Shown here piece after piece: positions 1 through 11,685 of a stretch of 64,000 bases of DNA. Below the pieces are notes generated by a model. It did not search any database. It was not told the origin of the DNA and saw nothing but the letters and a program-made list of their open reading frames with translations. The position numbers and the translations under genes were made by a program. The DNA is from Mugil cephalus (taxonomy: Eukaryota; Chordata; Actinopteri; Mugiliformes; Mugilidae): NCBI RefSeq assembly GCF_022458985.1, contig NC_061785.1:6748204-6812203 (forward strand), in the 5' to 3' direction. Position 1 is the first letter of the stretch. Every line of letters starts with the position of its first letter.

Positions 1-2540
1 GGGTGCCTTCTCAAGCTGTTTAAAACAAAACTAGCTATATTTTACACCTATGTTGTTGTTCAAAGTTTGGATATTTGTCTATACACATTAGATCTGATAT
101 TACAATTCATTTCTGTGTCATACATGCTGTGTGGTGGGAGGAGGGGACAATTTAGTTGAGTAACCAGATGATAAGATACATCTAAATCACCATCTGTGCA
201 AACTTTTGTACATAAAAAGGAAAAATTATAATTCAGATTCAGATAAGTAAAACAGATTCTCAAAACATAAAACCTATAGGTTTGTTCTTTGTTTATTGTA
301 TTTGGTCTGTAATCCTTCCTTTAAAAGCAGAATTCCCCGTTTTTATGTGAGCACCATCAAGATTTTCCTTGATACTATTTTGCTGCTTAATTGTTCTCAT
401 CACTGAAGAAACCCAAAATTTACAGGTCCTTGGTTATATTTGTAACTCCAATTTTTCTGTCATACTCCAACTTCATGTAGTATCTCCTTCACCTGTAGCA
501 AACAATCATTTGCTAGTTTATCTGGATTAGCGTAATTAGCTCAATGTCCATTTGGCGAGGGCTTGAATGTAGAAAATTTTGAATTGGGGACAAAGTATTA
601 GGAAAAATGTCAGTCCGCGTTGCTGTCCAGCGATTTAAAAATTAGTTTGGAAAACTGAGGGACTACTTCCAAGGACAATAAGTCATAAGGATGATAAAAA
701 GTGTTCTGTTGGGATGCCATTATAAGAAGCTTTCACATATATCCCAAACTCTCCATGGACGGGCCGAATCATATGAATCATTGGCTGTTTTAGCTTCTAA
801 CACAAAGTAAACAGCACAAAGCAAAAGTCAGAGAGCTTAAATGTATCTCGTAAAAGGAAACTTAACTATCCGAGCTCCTGTACTGCTGCAGAGGGAATAT
901 TTGCGAGCTAACTCTGTTTTTTAGAGTGTGTCCCTTGCGGCATCCGCGCTGGAATGATAATAAAAATCCTGCGCCCCTCCACCCCCACTCCTCACCCCCC
1001 ACCCTCCCCTCCTTTCCTTGCTGTATCCATTCTGACCCATTTCTCTCTATGTCAGGACAGAGAGGATCAACTATAAAGTGGTTACTACTCGGCACGAGGC
1101 CCAGAGAGGACCCCGAGGATCGGGTCTGTTCAGTTTAGCTCGGCCTTATTCTGCTCAGGGGACACAAAGACTGAGCTCTCAAGTCAAGCTGAACAAGTAT
1201 AGCCGAAGGCAGCTTAAACACTGTGCACAGGCCGAGGAGTTAAAGGCATAGTTTTTATGTTTATTTTTTCCTGTACGGAAATACACAAGTTAAAAAGAAG
1301 AAAAAAGAAAAAGAAAGAAATTCTATTTATGCTGCGGATATTATTAGTGATACTAAAGATAATCTCATCCAAGGCAGCAGTTTGTATTTGTCAGGTGATT
1401 TTATGTTACGTTATTGTATTGTTTTTTTTTTTTTTCGTGCTCTAACCACAATGAGCTCTTAATCCTGGAGCAGGTGACACCAATGGCCTAAAAGAAACGT
1501 CATGGGCAAAAACAGACAGTGCATTGTGCAAATTCACAAAAGAGACACTAACCTCGACTTCCTGTTGCAATGACAAGCGGCAGCGAGGGAGAAAGAAAAG
1601 AGAGAGCCATTGTTAGAGATTAATAAAGGGAGGAAAAAAAACACTTTACAGTTTTCATTTGTGCCTTCATTCAGCCTTGCAAAGAGTGGGTTGGTTTATT
1701 ACATTTACGGCAGCAGTTAAACTGTCAGCCCTTAATGCACGCTGATTGCAAATACATGCCTTAGTCTCGCTCCTCTCGGGGGACAACACAAGACATTCAC
1801 AGAGGATTATGAGCGCCTATTAAGCGAGGATGATCAGCTGCCACTTCTGTGAGCTGGCAGGGGTCCCGATCACTAAGGGGCGCCCATTCTCTGGCTGTGT
1901 TTACAAGCCGGTGCCAAACGCCAGCTTCCTGCCAGCTCAGAAGTTGCGGATAAGCCATGACATACCGCATCAGCCTTGAAAAAATAAAAAATTAAAACAC
2001 AGGCAAATTGTTGGGAATCGTCAAAGTCAACAGATGTGATTTAGATGTCGGGGGCTTTTTATAGCTGCGGCTCGCACATAGGCACACATTTACTAAGCGT
2101 GGCACTGACAACACAGACAGATATAGCGTCTGTAAAGTACAACCTTGAGTTAACAGGGGGGGTTGACTGCTTTCCTTTCATTCCATTTCACCGCCTTGGC
2201 TTTGGTCCAAGGGCATTACACATCAATACCCACCGCAACCTCTCCCTGTGTGCTTTATCATTCAGCCAGAGAAATATAGCACTGCATGGTTTATTTTGGC
2301 AACTCAACTCAGCAAATACACCTAATTCTCTCACGCGCACCTACACGCACCTGTATACTTAACGGCGCCGTGACAGAATCCTAATATATCACTACGGATG
2401 ATTTACAGGCCTCACAGGGACAAGACGCAAAGCGAGAGAAAGGCTTTGAAAGGGCGAGAATTCATCACCGAGGCCGCAGCAGAACTTCACCTCGGAGACA
2501 GTTTCTTAGAGGTAAATATTTTTTTCACTTTCGGGTGCAG

Positions 2541-2541
2541 C

Positions 2542-2581
<40 letters not shown>
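2541..2581. repeat. (AT)n microsatellite
   Basis: About 40 bases of alternating A and T, broken once by a G. Confidence 0.9.
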
Positions 2582-3854
2582 GGGAGGATTTCTGCAATGC
2601 GTCATACACGGAAAGACTTTTAACATATTAAAATGTCTCCTTTTTTTTTCGCATCTGTGTCTCCTCGTGGCATTTTAAAGGGTTATGGCTGAATCACAGA
2701 GAGAGACTTCAAGTTCAGCTTAAAGAGAGCAAAAATAATTGCTAAGCCTTTAAATCAAAGTGGAATGTCACAAACGCCCCTCCTCATCAAAGACTGTGAG
2801 AGCACGCCGTGCATCAGATGTACTGTAACGACCACTTATTTAATTATTTGCAGAGCTTCTGCAATTACCCAGCCTCACAGTGCAGCCAGGACCATGTCCT
2901 ACAGGCTGGAGTGCTTATCTTCTCCTAGCAGCAGTGTGACAGCAAGGACACCAAGCTGAGGCTGCACTTAGTCCTTCACCAAGGTTGGGAGCTAATGCTG
3001 CCCCGCTGAATCCTGGCCAGACCGCTGCTACACTTCACAGCAAGCCCAGACACGGAGGAGGGAAGGAGGGAGGGAGATCGGGGAGCAGGGAGGGGTATGA
3101 TATTCATGGTGGCGGCCCCCTGAGATATGTGATTCATATCACACACACCACCCCTGTGCCATTTGTCAACAAGGCCGTAATGCAGCCAGTGTAAAACAGA
3201 GCCAGGAGGCTAATGGAGCTTGACTATCCAGATGCAGCGACTGCTCCTCCCGGGCTGCTCGCTGGTATTAGGCTGACAGCGTTCGGCGGCAAGCCTGACT
3301 GCGCTTTTCTACAGTTAACGTCTACCTCACCTCACCTAAGCCCCGTGTGCTTAGGCAGGGGGGGGCGGCAGAAATACCAGAAAAAACCCTGAACTGCCCG
3401 ATCCCAACGTCGCTTAATGTCCAGAGCACGAGGCGCTGATACAGGAAGCATCCCGAGCCTTTATGACAATGGCACGTACTAAGCTGAAATTTGGATTTTT
3501 ACACCAATTAACTGCATGAGGAGGTGCATAATGCTCCAGCACTAAATTCGCTATTGACAAGCAGTGATTTATTTAGACTGTGCTATAATTTAACGCAGCC
3601 ATTCTCAAATATGCTACAATTTCCTTGAAGGCTTATTAAAGTATTCTGATATTACGAGCAATGATGGGGCTTTAGAGTACGAGCCTGCAACAATATCGAC
3701 AGTACGGATGATGTTAGAAAGACTATAAAAGTATGATTGGGTTGAAGTGAGCATCGATTACCTCCCTCGTTACACACAATACAAACGTAATGCAACAGCC
3801 CATCTCCTCCTACGTCAAGAGCGCACTACTTTCTGTATGAAAACTTAACTTTCT

Positions 3855-4440
3855 TTCTCTATTTATTGTTTATTAGGATTTCCATTAGCACCAAGTGGTC
3901 ACTAGTCTTCCAGGGGTCCACACAACAAGTTCAGCAATGAAAACAAACAAAAGTTGAAATTATATTACATTACAAAAACTCAGAAAACTCATAACACATT
4001 CAACAAATAAGTAAAGTCACAGTATAATCAAACAACAATAACCAACATAGTCTTTGTCTTGGCACCACCACATTTTTTCTGTAATATGTTATGTGTATTT
4101 TTTAATTGTGCAAAAATAAAAACTAACTAACTAAGCCTGTGGTCACTTGTCGAGTGTTATGTCCATGGCAAAAACCTGAAAATCATCAAAAGACAATAAT
4201 TTATCCTCTACATTTAGTCATGATAACTATGCACGTAGGAGCAATGGAGAACTATTCTGGCTGCTCTATTCTGTGCAATTTGAAGACTTTTAAGATGTTT
4301 CTGAGCTGCACTTGACCAAATAATTGGGCGACATAAGAGGGCAATAATCCAAATGTGACAAGTGATTGAATAATTGTTCATAGCGGAACCACTGAACTGT
4401 TGTCGAAACACATGATGAGAAAGGTCAAAATACGACTAAA
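3855..4440 (-). mobile_element. Non-LTR retrotransposon (LINE) 3' fragment, degenerate
   Basis: On the minus strand, 4,411-4,214 reads as a decayed C-terminal reverse-transcriptase segment with the motif AQKHLKSLQIAQNRAAR, typical of the end of fish LINE ORF2. The forward strand at 3,868-3,920 carries the reverse complement of a common fish LINE 3' end (a TTTATTAGGAT...CCATTAGC...TCTTCCAGGGGTCC pattern). Both point to a 5'-truncated insertion in minus orientation. It is not functional. Confidence 0.65.
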
Positions 4441-6845
4441 AATGTCCATCATCACATTGACATTTTGAAGGCTAAAGAGCAAAAACAGCTTACATAAAAC
4501 ACGTGCGAGCTATAATTGCTGCAAGAAAAGTTTGAGCTGAAAGGTGTGAATATGGTGGAAACTCACAACAAAAGCAACAAAATAAACGCTAAACAGCTGT
4601 GAGAATCATAGGATCTTTTGCTAGAACATCAACATTTATCTGCCTTAAAACTGTACAAATGACGTCCTTTTTGCATTGAAAGTACTAGTTCAGAGTCGTG
4701 CTATGAGCCTTCACTTATAGGATTTGTATATTTTGGGACTTTCAGTGACCATCTTTGGCAAAGTATTAGTTTTAGTATTAGCAGATTGACCCTTTGCACG
4801 TGACGTTATGTTCCACCCCCAAAACAAGCAGGCGTACTATAGTTCAGGAGATTTTATGTGGGAGCAGACGTCTCCGATGCTTTACATGTACAGTGGCCTC
4901 ACACAACGGTTACATTCTTCTTCAAAGAAACCCATGGTTTCACTTGGGTCTCAGACAGAGCCCAACTATGATGGACCTGAAATTACGGGTCGTACAGGCA
5001 CTGTTTTACTCGATAGCTGTAGCACCACCAAATGCTAGGTAGATGGCAAGACTGTGTAGTCGATTTGAGTTTGATGGCATCCCAAGGAAACAGGTTAAAG
5101 CACATACAGCTAGCTAGCCCTTCACAGGACTGGTTATGCATAACACATTATGTTATGCCAGCAGCGGCTAGCTAATGCATAGCTATAATGCTGACATTAT
5201 AGCTATGTCTTCACTTTGCCATTATGCTAAGGTGACTAGATTTCTGAAATTAAATCCAGGGATATTTACAACTCGATTATCAAGATGAAATGTCTGTAAT
5301 GTCAACAGCAGCGCAACTGGCTACCGTAATGGTTCTAGTTTGTGCGCAACATTTATTTTCTCATTCATAAAACCCTAATATCGGGGACATTTTAGCTGGG
5401 GGACAGGTCAACCAAAATGGGAACTGTCCCCAGAAATTGTGGACATCTGGTCATTTTACATTATGAGGTATATCCCTCTGCTGTTAGCATTCGTTAACCC
5501 AACTAGCTAAAAAGAACTGATCAGTATCCAGACTTTTATATGGTATTAGACCAGCACCTGTATGGGGACAGTCTGCTTGTGGCATAGCAGTACAGATCAT
5601 GAGAACTGAACTTCATTCGTTGGAAGAAGGTATGGGTCAGTAGCTAACCCTGCTATCGCTATCTTATGCTAATACTGCGGTTTGTGGCATCCTACCAGCT
5701 GACTCACTTCACACAACTCCACGATATTATTCTGACTATTGGTAGGCATTTTAAATTTAAAACAGAATAGCTACGCATCCATATCTCATCATCCAATACT
5801 CAGTGTTTGGTGACACTTGTCTTGAAAGGCGATTATGAGCCATTTGTAATGTTTACATGAGTGTATTCACTGCTCCTGTATTAGAGGTCAAGAGCTAGTT
5901 ACAGGCGATGCCCTGCAGCACTGACACTTTTACACAAAATCCGTCTCCAAAGAGAAAATGAAACGAGAAACTCTGAGGCACTCGGAGCGCGACCTGACTA
6001 CGGCTCGGCAGAGAAGCGCTCACAGAGTGAAAAGAAATGTCACAGTGGAAATTTGCATCTCCTCGCCCTGCTGCAGCGATCCATCACGTGCATGCCGCCT
6101 GCTTGCTCCGTCCCTGCAGCTCATCCGTCCCCGTAATGTGACACGGCTGGTACAGTTTAGTTGTACAAGATGAACTGAATCCTGACATTAGAACCACATG
6201 TTACACCTCCATCAAGAGAATTACATCTGGTGAACAGACATGAGAGCTGTATGCATTTTCTGTAATTGCAACAAAATGCCACACTGCTCCTTTAAATATA
6301 CTTCTTAGCAAAATCTATTACCTCCTCTAAAGTCCACTAATTCAAACATCAGAAGGTGCCTTAAAATGCAGATTTTACTGAAATCTGGACAAATATCATG
6401 TTTGAGTGAAGACCAAAATCTGAAAGCTGCAGCATGTGTTCTCTGATGACAAATTTGTTTGTTGAAGCGCCCAAATATGGAGCTACAGGAGCGACTTTAA
6501 AAAATAAATAAAAAATTGCTTCAAAGTGCTTCAAATTTCTACTTTGTCTCCTGAAGACTTCAACCACTTCTTACTCAACTTGGACTGGCCAACTGAAACA
6601 GCAACGCCATCCAGACGTTTATGGCCTATTTGACAAAGTAACCTGGCAACCTGCGGCTAAATGCTGATGACAAGTGCCAGACCCAGTTCATCCCGAACGT
6701 TTTAATGGCATTTAGCTTTTATGTAGTGTAACATGATTAGCTCAAATATCCATAACCCAGTGATCATATTCAAAGGCATAAGAAGCTTAGATCAAATGTG
6801 TTCTCTAAAAGCCATGGCTGCAATCTACCAATTAGCGTGCTTGTC

Positions 6846-7628
6846 CACACCAATCAGGCGTAACATTATGACCACCTTCCTAATATTGTGTAGGTCTCCC
6901 TTGTGCCTCTAAAACAGTCAGTGTGTTTACATGCAGAGCTTAATCGAGCTATGCTCAAAATTCGACTTTCTCACTACAGCCCTTGTCCCAGTTTACATGC
7001 AGCGCAAGAAAATCGAATAACTGTTCTCCTCTTCCACACTAGGTGGCGATACGTGTATTGGCGCACACGCATTATCCGATGAAAACTCTGATTCATCGCA
7101 TTATCTGGGTGTCTCAATCGGACAATGAGAATGAGAATGATTTTAATCGGAGTAACGTGTTTACACGCACTTAAGTTCTCCTGTTACAGTCCCATTAAGG
7201 CAATAATTCGTTTTTTTTCACGTGCATGTAAACGCACTGAGAGAACAGACATGGGTTTTCTGAGGGTGTCCTGTGGTGTCTGAGTAGGGGTCTTTGGGCC
7301 CTATGGGTGGAGGGGAAGGTACTTGATCAGTTTGGGATTTACTGAGTTTCGAGGCCAAGTCAACACCCTGTGCTGTTTTTCATGTTTTTTTTAGTTGTTA
7401 CTACAAGGTTTTTGTGTCTGTGTCAGTGCATCCTGCTGGGGACTGGTGTTGCCATCAAGGAGTGTGATTGCTATGAGGTGGAGGGTGCCTGGTCTGGTCT
7501 AGGTGGGTGGTACATGCTTAAGTAACATCCACACGAATGAACGCCAGGTCCAAAAGTTTCCCAGCAGAACATCATCGTCATTTACTTCTCCTGTCAGTGG
7601 TCATATTGTTATGCCTGATCGGTGTATT
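6846..7628 (+). mobile_element. Non-autonomous DNA transposon, family A copy 1, carrying a nested MITE
   Basis: The ends are inverted copies: ACACCAATCAGGCGTAACAT at the left, and at the right the complement of a sequence ending GCCTGATCGGTGT. The terminal inverted repeats are about 29 bp. Internal blocks (TTCCTAATATTGTGTAGGTC, GTCTGGTCTAGGTGGGTGGT, CAGGTCCAAAAGTTTCCCAG) recur in other copies at 25.3, 27.5, 38.75 and 49.3-50.2 kb. No transposase frame is visible. The ends resemble fish Tc1/mariner-type elements; that class is an inference. Confidence 0.75.
6918..7240. mobile_element. MITE, family B, inserted inside family A copy 1
   Basis: Terminal inverted repeats TCAGTGTGTTTACATGCA (6,918-6,935) and TGCATGTAAACGCACTGA (7,223-7,240) bound a 323-bp segment with no coding capacity. 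It interrupts the family A element. A second copy lies at about 28,991-29,515. Confidence 0.75.
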
Positions 7629-10600
7629 TTGATTTTAAGAAATATTTCTAAAGTTTACCCATGTTGCTGAAGTCCAACTCACACGCCATCATCATTCACA
7701 CACACGCATTAAGAAGTTCAGTTAAGGAACTCTACTCTTCAGATAAAATCTCAAACTCTCAGGGCAATAACTGCGTGCTTCATCCCCTGCAATATTCCTT
7801 ATTGATATTCTGAAGACGGTATTTGCAGTGAAGACATCACTTAAGCGTCGGGATATGAGATAGAGGTTAAATGATGATCTGGACATTTTGCATTTCCCCC
7901 AGTTGTCATTTATCCAGCTTCACGGAGTCATTTACTCTGCCGCTGACTGGATAAACACAGGCTGATGGATGGACTGGTGGTCCGGGTCATGTCTGTAATG
8001 AAAGGAGACCATCAAAGAGGTTTTCCTCTGCTGATTGCTCCACTGCGAGCTGAGGCTGTGTCATCCTATCAGATCACTGAGGTGTGTCTGCCTGTCTGAC
8101 TGGTGGGACATTGTCAGCTCATCATTCCTCCAGCCGTCATTTGCACAGTAATGTGCTTTTCCTGATTAATGCGGCCGAATTAGGTTCGTCTCCCTGCCTC
8201 CTTTGAATCCCTGCGAAAGGGCACACGGGCAGAGGCTGTCGTGAATCCGCATTCCACCCTCCGTCTCTCTGTAGTTACCGGGGAGCAGCGGGAGAGCATC
8301 TTGTCTTTGCCGTGTCATTATGGCGCCTCAATTCAGCACGCTGGGGCCTAAGTGGTGGAGGTAATGTCTCGTTCTGTTTGTACCCTGCCGTCTTTGAAAG
8401 CGACGGAGAATGGGAGAGACACTAATGGCGCAGACCCACCACAGATTGAAACACTTAGAAATGCATTAGAGTGTTCCAAAATGATGCCGTGTGTCTTTTG
8501 GCCTCGAACTCGCCGGCTCTGGAGTGGCAAAATATTGTATTGTCACTCCAACATGAGGCAGAAATCACGCAGTAACGGCTATTTCCACATCTCCTCTGAC
8601 CCCGACTCATGTGGTTTCTACAGTGGCGTGGTAAAAATTACTCGGTTTACTCTTACCGAAGCGTGACAGGTCACACATTTCTAGACCACATTCACTCCGG
8701 CGGACGCTGATGTGATCTATGGCGGCATTACAGCCGGGGTCGTGATTACATAGCATGTATACGAAAGTGACGTGAGGTTTTTCATCACACTCCAAAGACA
8801 AAGTAAGAAATCCACAGAGAAAAATGGTGGGGGTGTCTGGATTGCAACAAAACACCACAGAGCATTATGGGATTAAGTCGCAGCCCCGCAGCAGAGAGCT
8901 GGATCAAATTGATCATCTGAGCTGGAGTGCTCGGGGGCCTGCAGGCGAAGGACGCATGTTGTTTCACAAGGTAAGACGCCTGCCTGCAATGCAGTACAGT
9001 ATGGAGCAGCACAATCTGCAGCCATCCCTGCACACTCTCTTTTCCTGAGCCGCGAAGAAGCCGACTGCCAAGCGTGCATCCATCTGAAACATTTGCATCG
9101 TGCTGAAATGCAGGAGTAATCGGGCTGACTGAGGAGATCAGCCCTTGCAGACGAAGGCAGATCATTTGACAGACTGGTAATGTCTTTTTTTTTTTTTCAT
9201 GGAGGCACAGACTCGTTTATTTGAAGTTAAGGCTTATTTCAACCTGAAACAGGAGTCTTAAATCATTAAGACCGTCTGACGAGATGTTTTTCCAGCTGCC
9301 GTCGGCTAATAACGCCAGATTTCAGGAAGTTTCATCACGGAAAATAAACCTTTTCTTCTCAGGAGCCCTTCAGCTGTGGTCTCCAATAACTGATTAAGTG
9401 ACACATCAAACGGCAGCCGGGCTCACTTTGCTCTAGTCCACGGTCAAATCAAGGCATTGCATGCTCTGAGAGATGCAGTAATTGGAGAGGAGGCGAACGG
9501 TGCAGATGCAGAAAAATGGATTCCGTTGGACCCCACTGCTGAGCCAAGCAGAACCCTGGAACGACGGAGACTCCGCAGCATCTTATCGTCCCCCCTCCAC
9601 CCCATTTGCAAAACAAAGAAGCCAAAGGAGAAGAGCCTTCAGGTTGAGCTCCACACAGATTCCCCCGAGAGCTTGGAGCTTATGCGGGGCCGTCTTTACT
9701 GTGCTGAGCTATGCTGCTTCTGCATACAATATTAGCAGAAAACCCTATAATAAGACAAGACGAAGCATGTGGCTTCACGGGAGCAAAAATATCCAAAGCC
9801 AGTGGGCTATTTTCACTTTGGAGTAGCTAGACTCATCACTATCGATCCGCAAACACAAAAAAAGTTATCAGCATACATAAATAGATGAATGAGCTTAAAT
9901 CTTGTTTGCCGTTGGCACACTAACCTTGCCGAGGGAATTTAAATCAATATCCAATGTGGGAGAGGCTAAGAAAATAAATTCCACTCCAATAAACTCTGAC
10001 AAATTGACTTTTGTTTTGCCAAGAAAAAAAAAACAGCCCCTGCAGGTTTTCCAATTAAAATGCAAGTTATCCACATGAATCCCGTTGTTACATCGCATAT
10101 GTTAGAAAGTTTGCAGGTATAATGTGGACCTTTTGCGTCCCAACGCAATGTCAACTAAATGTTGAGGTGTCTAAGGCTGCTTTCTAATTTTTCTTCGTAA
10201 ACAATATGTAAATGTTCTGCCTGACCCATAAAGCCCGAGGACCTTTTTCGGATTCTGTTATTCTAGGATGTTGCAGCCTGTTTTTATACAGGCTATACAT
10301 ATCTGCAGCTCATAGTATGCAGCACATGAGCTGTCTGTTCTGTGTGTTCAGGTCAAAAATATAGATTTGATTGTTGGAATTAGTGAAGCCATCAGAAACT
10401 AGTCAGAATCGACAAGATTTTCATCACGTTACAGCCAACTTTATGAAAGCTTCAAGTTGTGTAACCTCTAGTTCAAATATTAGTGATGTTGAGACAGATG
10501 AAGGAAAAAATAAGAAAAGCCGTCTTTTCCCCCTTTGGTGCCTTGTTAACTTCCATTTCTCTTCTTGTTCACTGGTTCCCTAAGATGAGCAGGTAATCCC

Positions 10601-10634
10601 TTGAGTGTCCAAACACTACAGACAGGGAAGTTGA

Positions 10635-11345
10635 AGAACTTGAATTTCTATAGTGCCTTTCAAGGTACCCAAGGTGCTTTACATAAGCGTAGGGAACGGA
10701 TAGGGGAAGGAGGTGTGAAGACAAACAGACAGAGGGAAGGCCAACTAAGGCCACGTTCATATGTACCAAAACAATTTTTTTTTGCTCCAGTTTTCCTTGG
10801 CGTTGTTTTAAGAATTTCTCCGTAAGTGTCGATCCGATGCAAACCGCATCTAGTTGTAGAAAGGCCGTAGTACATATCCAAGGCCTATGCGAGGTGCTGC
10901 TACTGCTACAGAGGCAGAGCATGCTCATCAACCCTGCACGCCACATACAAACATATAGTCCGTAATCCCTTTTAAGTCGTTGTAGTGGTGAAGCAACAAT
11001 ATATATTGCCCTAGCCACCCAACAAGGGTCAAAACCTGATGCGACACTGTCACAAGCCTGTAGTACACCATTATTGTTGTTGTTATGGGACGTGGGGGTC
11101 TAGATTGGCAAGGGGTGAGGCGATATGTGTAAATGTGGCCTAAGAATAAAGGGGACAGGCCATGGTGAAAAGATTGGTCTTCAGAGATGATTTGAAGGTG
11201 TCCAGGGTCAGGGCATTGCGGATATCGGTCGGAACGTAGGGAGGGAAGGAGTTCCATGGGGTTGGTGTGGCCACACTGAAGGCTGTATCCCTGAAGCTCT
11301 TCAGCCTGGTGCGGGGGATGAATCAGGGGTTCGGTTAGTGGTAAA
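10635..11345 (+). repeat. Dispersed fish repeat, interrupted by a MITE
   Basis: Left part 10,635-10,746 (TATAGTGCCTTTCAAGGTAC, a LINE/SINE-like 3' module common in fish). Right part 11,143-11,345 (GGACAGGCCATGGTGAAAAG through TCCAGGGTCAGGGCATTGCG). The two halves read as one repeat once the 10,747-11,142 insert is removed. The family name is not certain. Confidence 0.55.
10747..11144. mobile_element. MITE nested in a dispersed repeat
   Basis: Imperfect terminal inverted repeats: TAAGGCCACGTTCATATGTA at the left and the complement of CTTAGGCCACATTTACACAT at the right. The flanking TAA suggests a 3-bp target-site duplication. There is no coding content. Confidence 0.6.
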
Positions 11346-11514
11346 GATGCGTGACGCATCGCAAAAAACTTGGCCACAGATGCTCACCAACCGGCCGACG
11401 CAGGCAAACGTCTGACTGTCCGCTTGTTGCGCCAGATCCTTTACCAACAACCATCAGCGATCATAAAACTGGAGATATTTTAAATGAACTGGAAAAAGCT
11501 CCACTGGCATTGGG

Positions 11515-11685
11515 CCAGAGTACATCCTGGATAGGTCGCCAGACCCTCATCAACAGTCACATGCCTACAGCCAATGCAGAATCACCTAATTGGTCTTCGG
11601 ACTGTGGGAGGAAGCTGCATCGCCTGGAGGAAACCCACACAAGGAAAACATGCCACCAAGCTTTTTCAGAGGTCTGAATAAGGTT
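11515..11685 (+). repeat. LINE-derived fragment
   Basis: Contains GTCTTCGGACTGTGGGAGGA followed by a GGAGGAAACCCACACAAGG-type block, the well-known tail module of a fish non-LTR retrotransposon family. It is short and diverged. Confidence 0.5.

Noticed and set aside
10569..11377. Two overlapping 149-codon minus-strand frames
   Set aside because: They lie across a dispersed repeat and its nested MITE, have no true ATG-based conserved product, and resemble no family.
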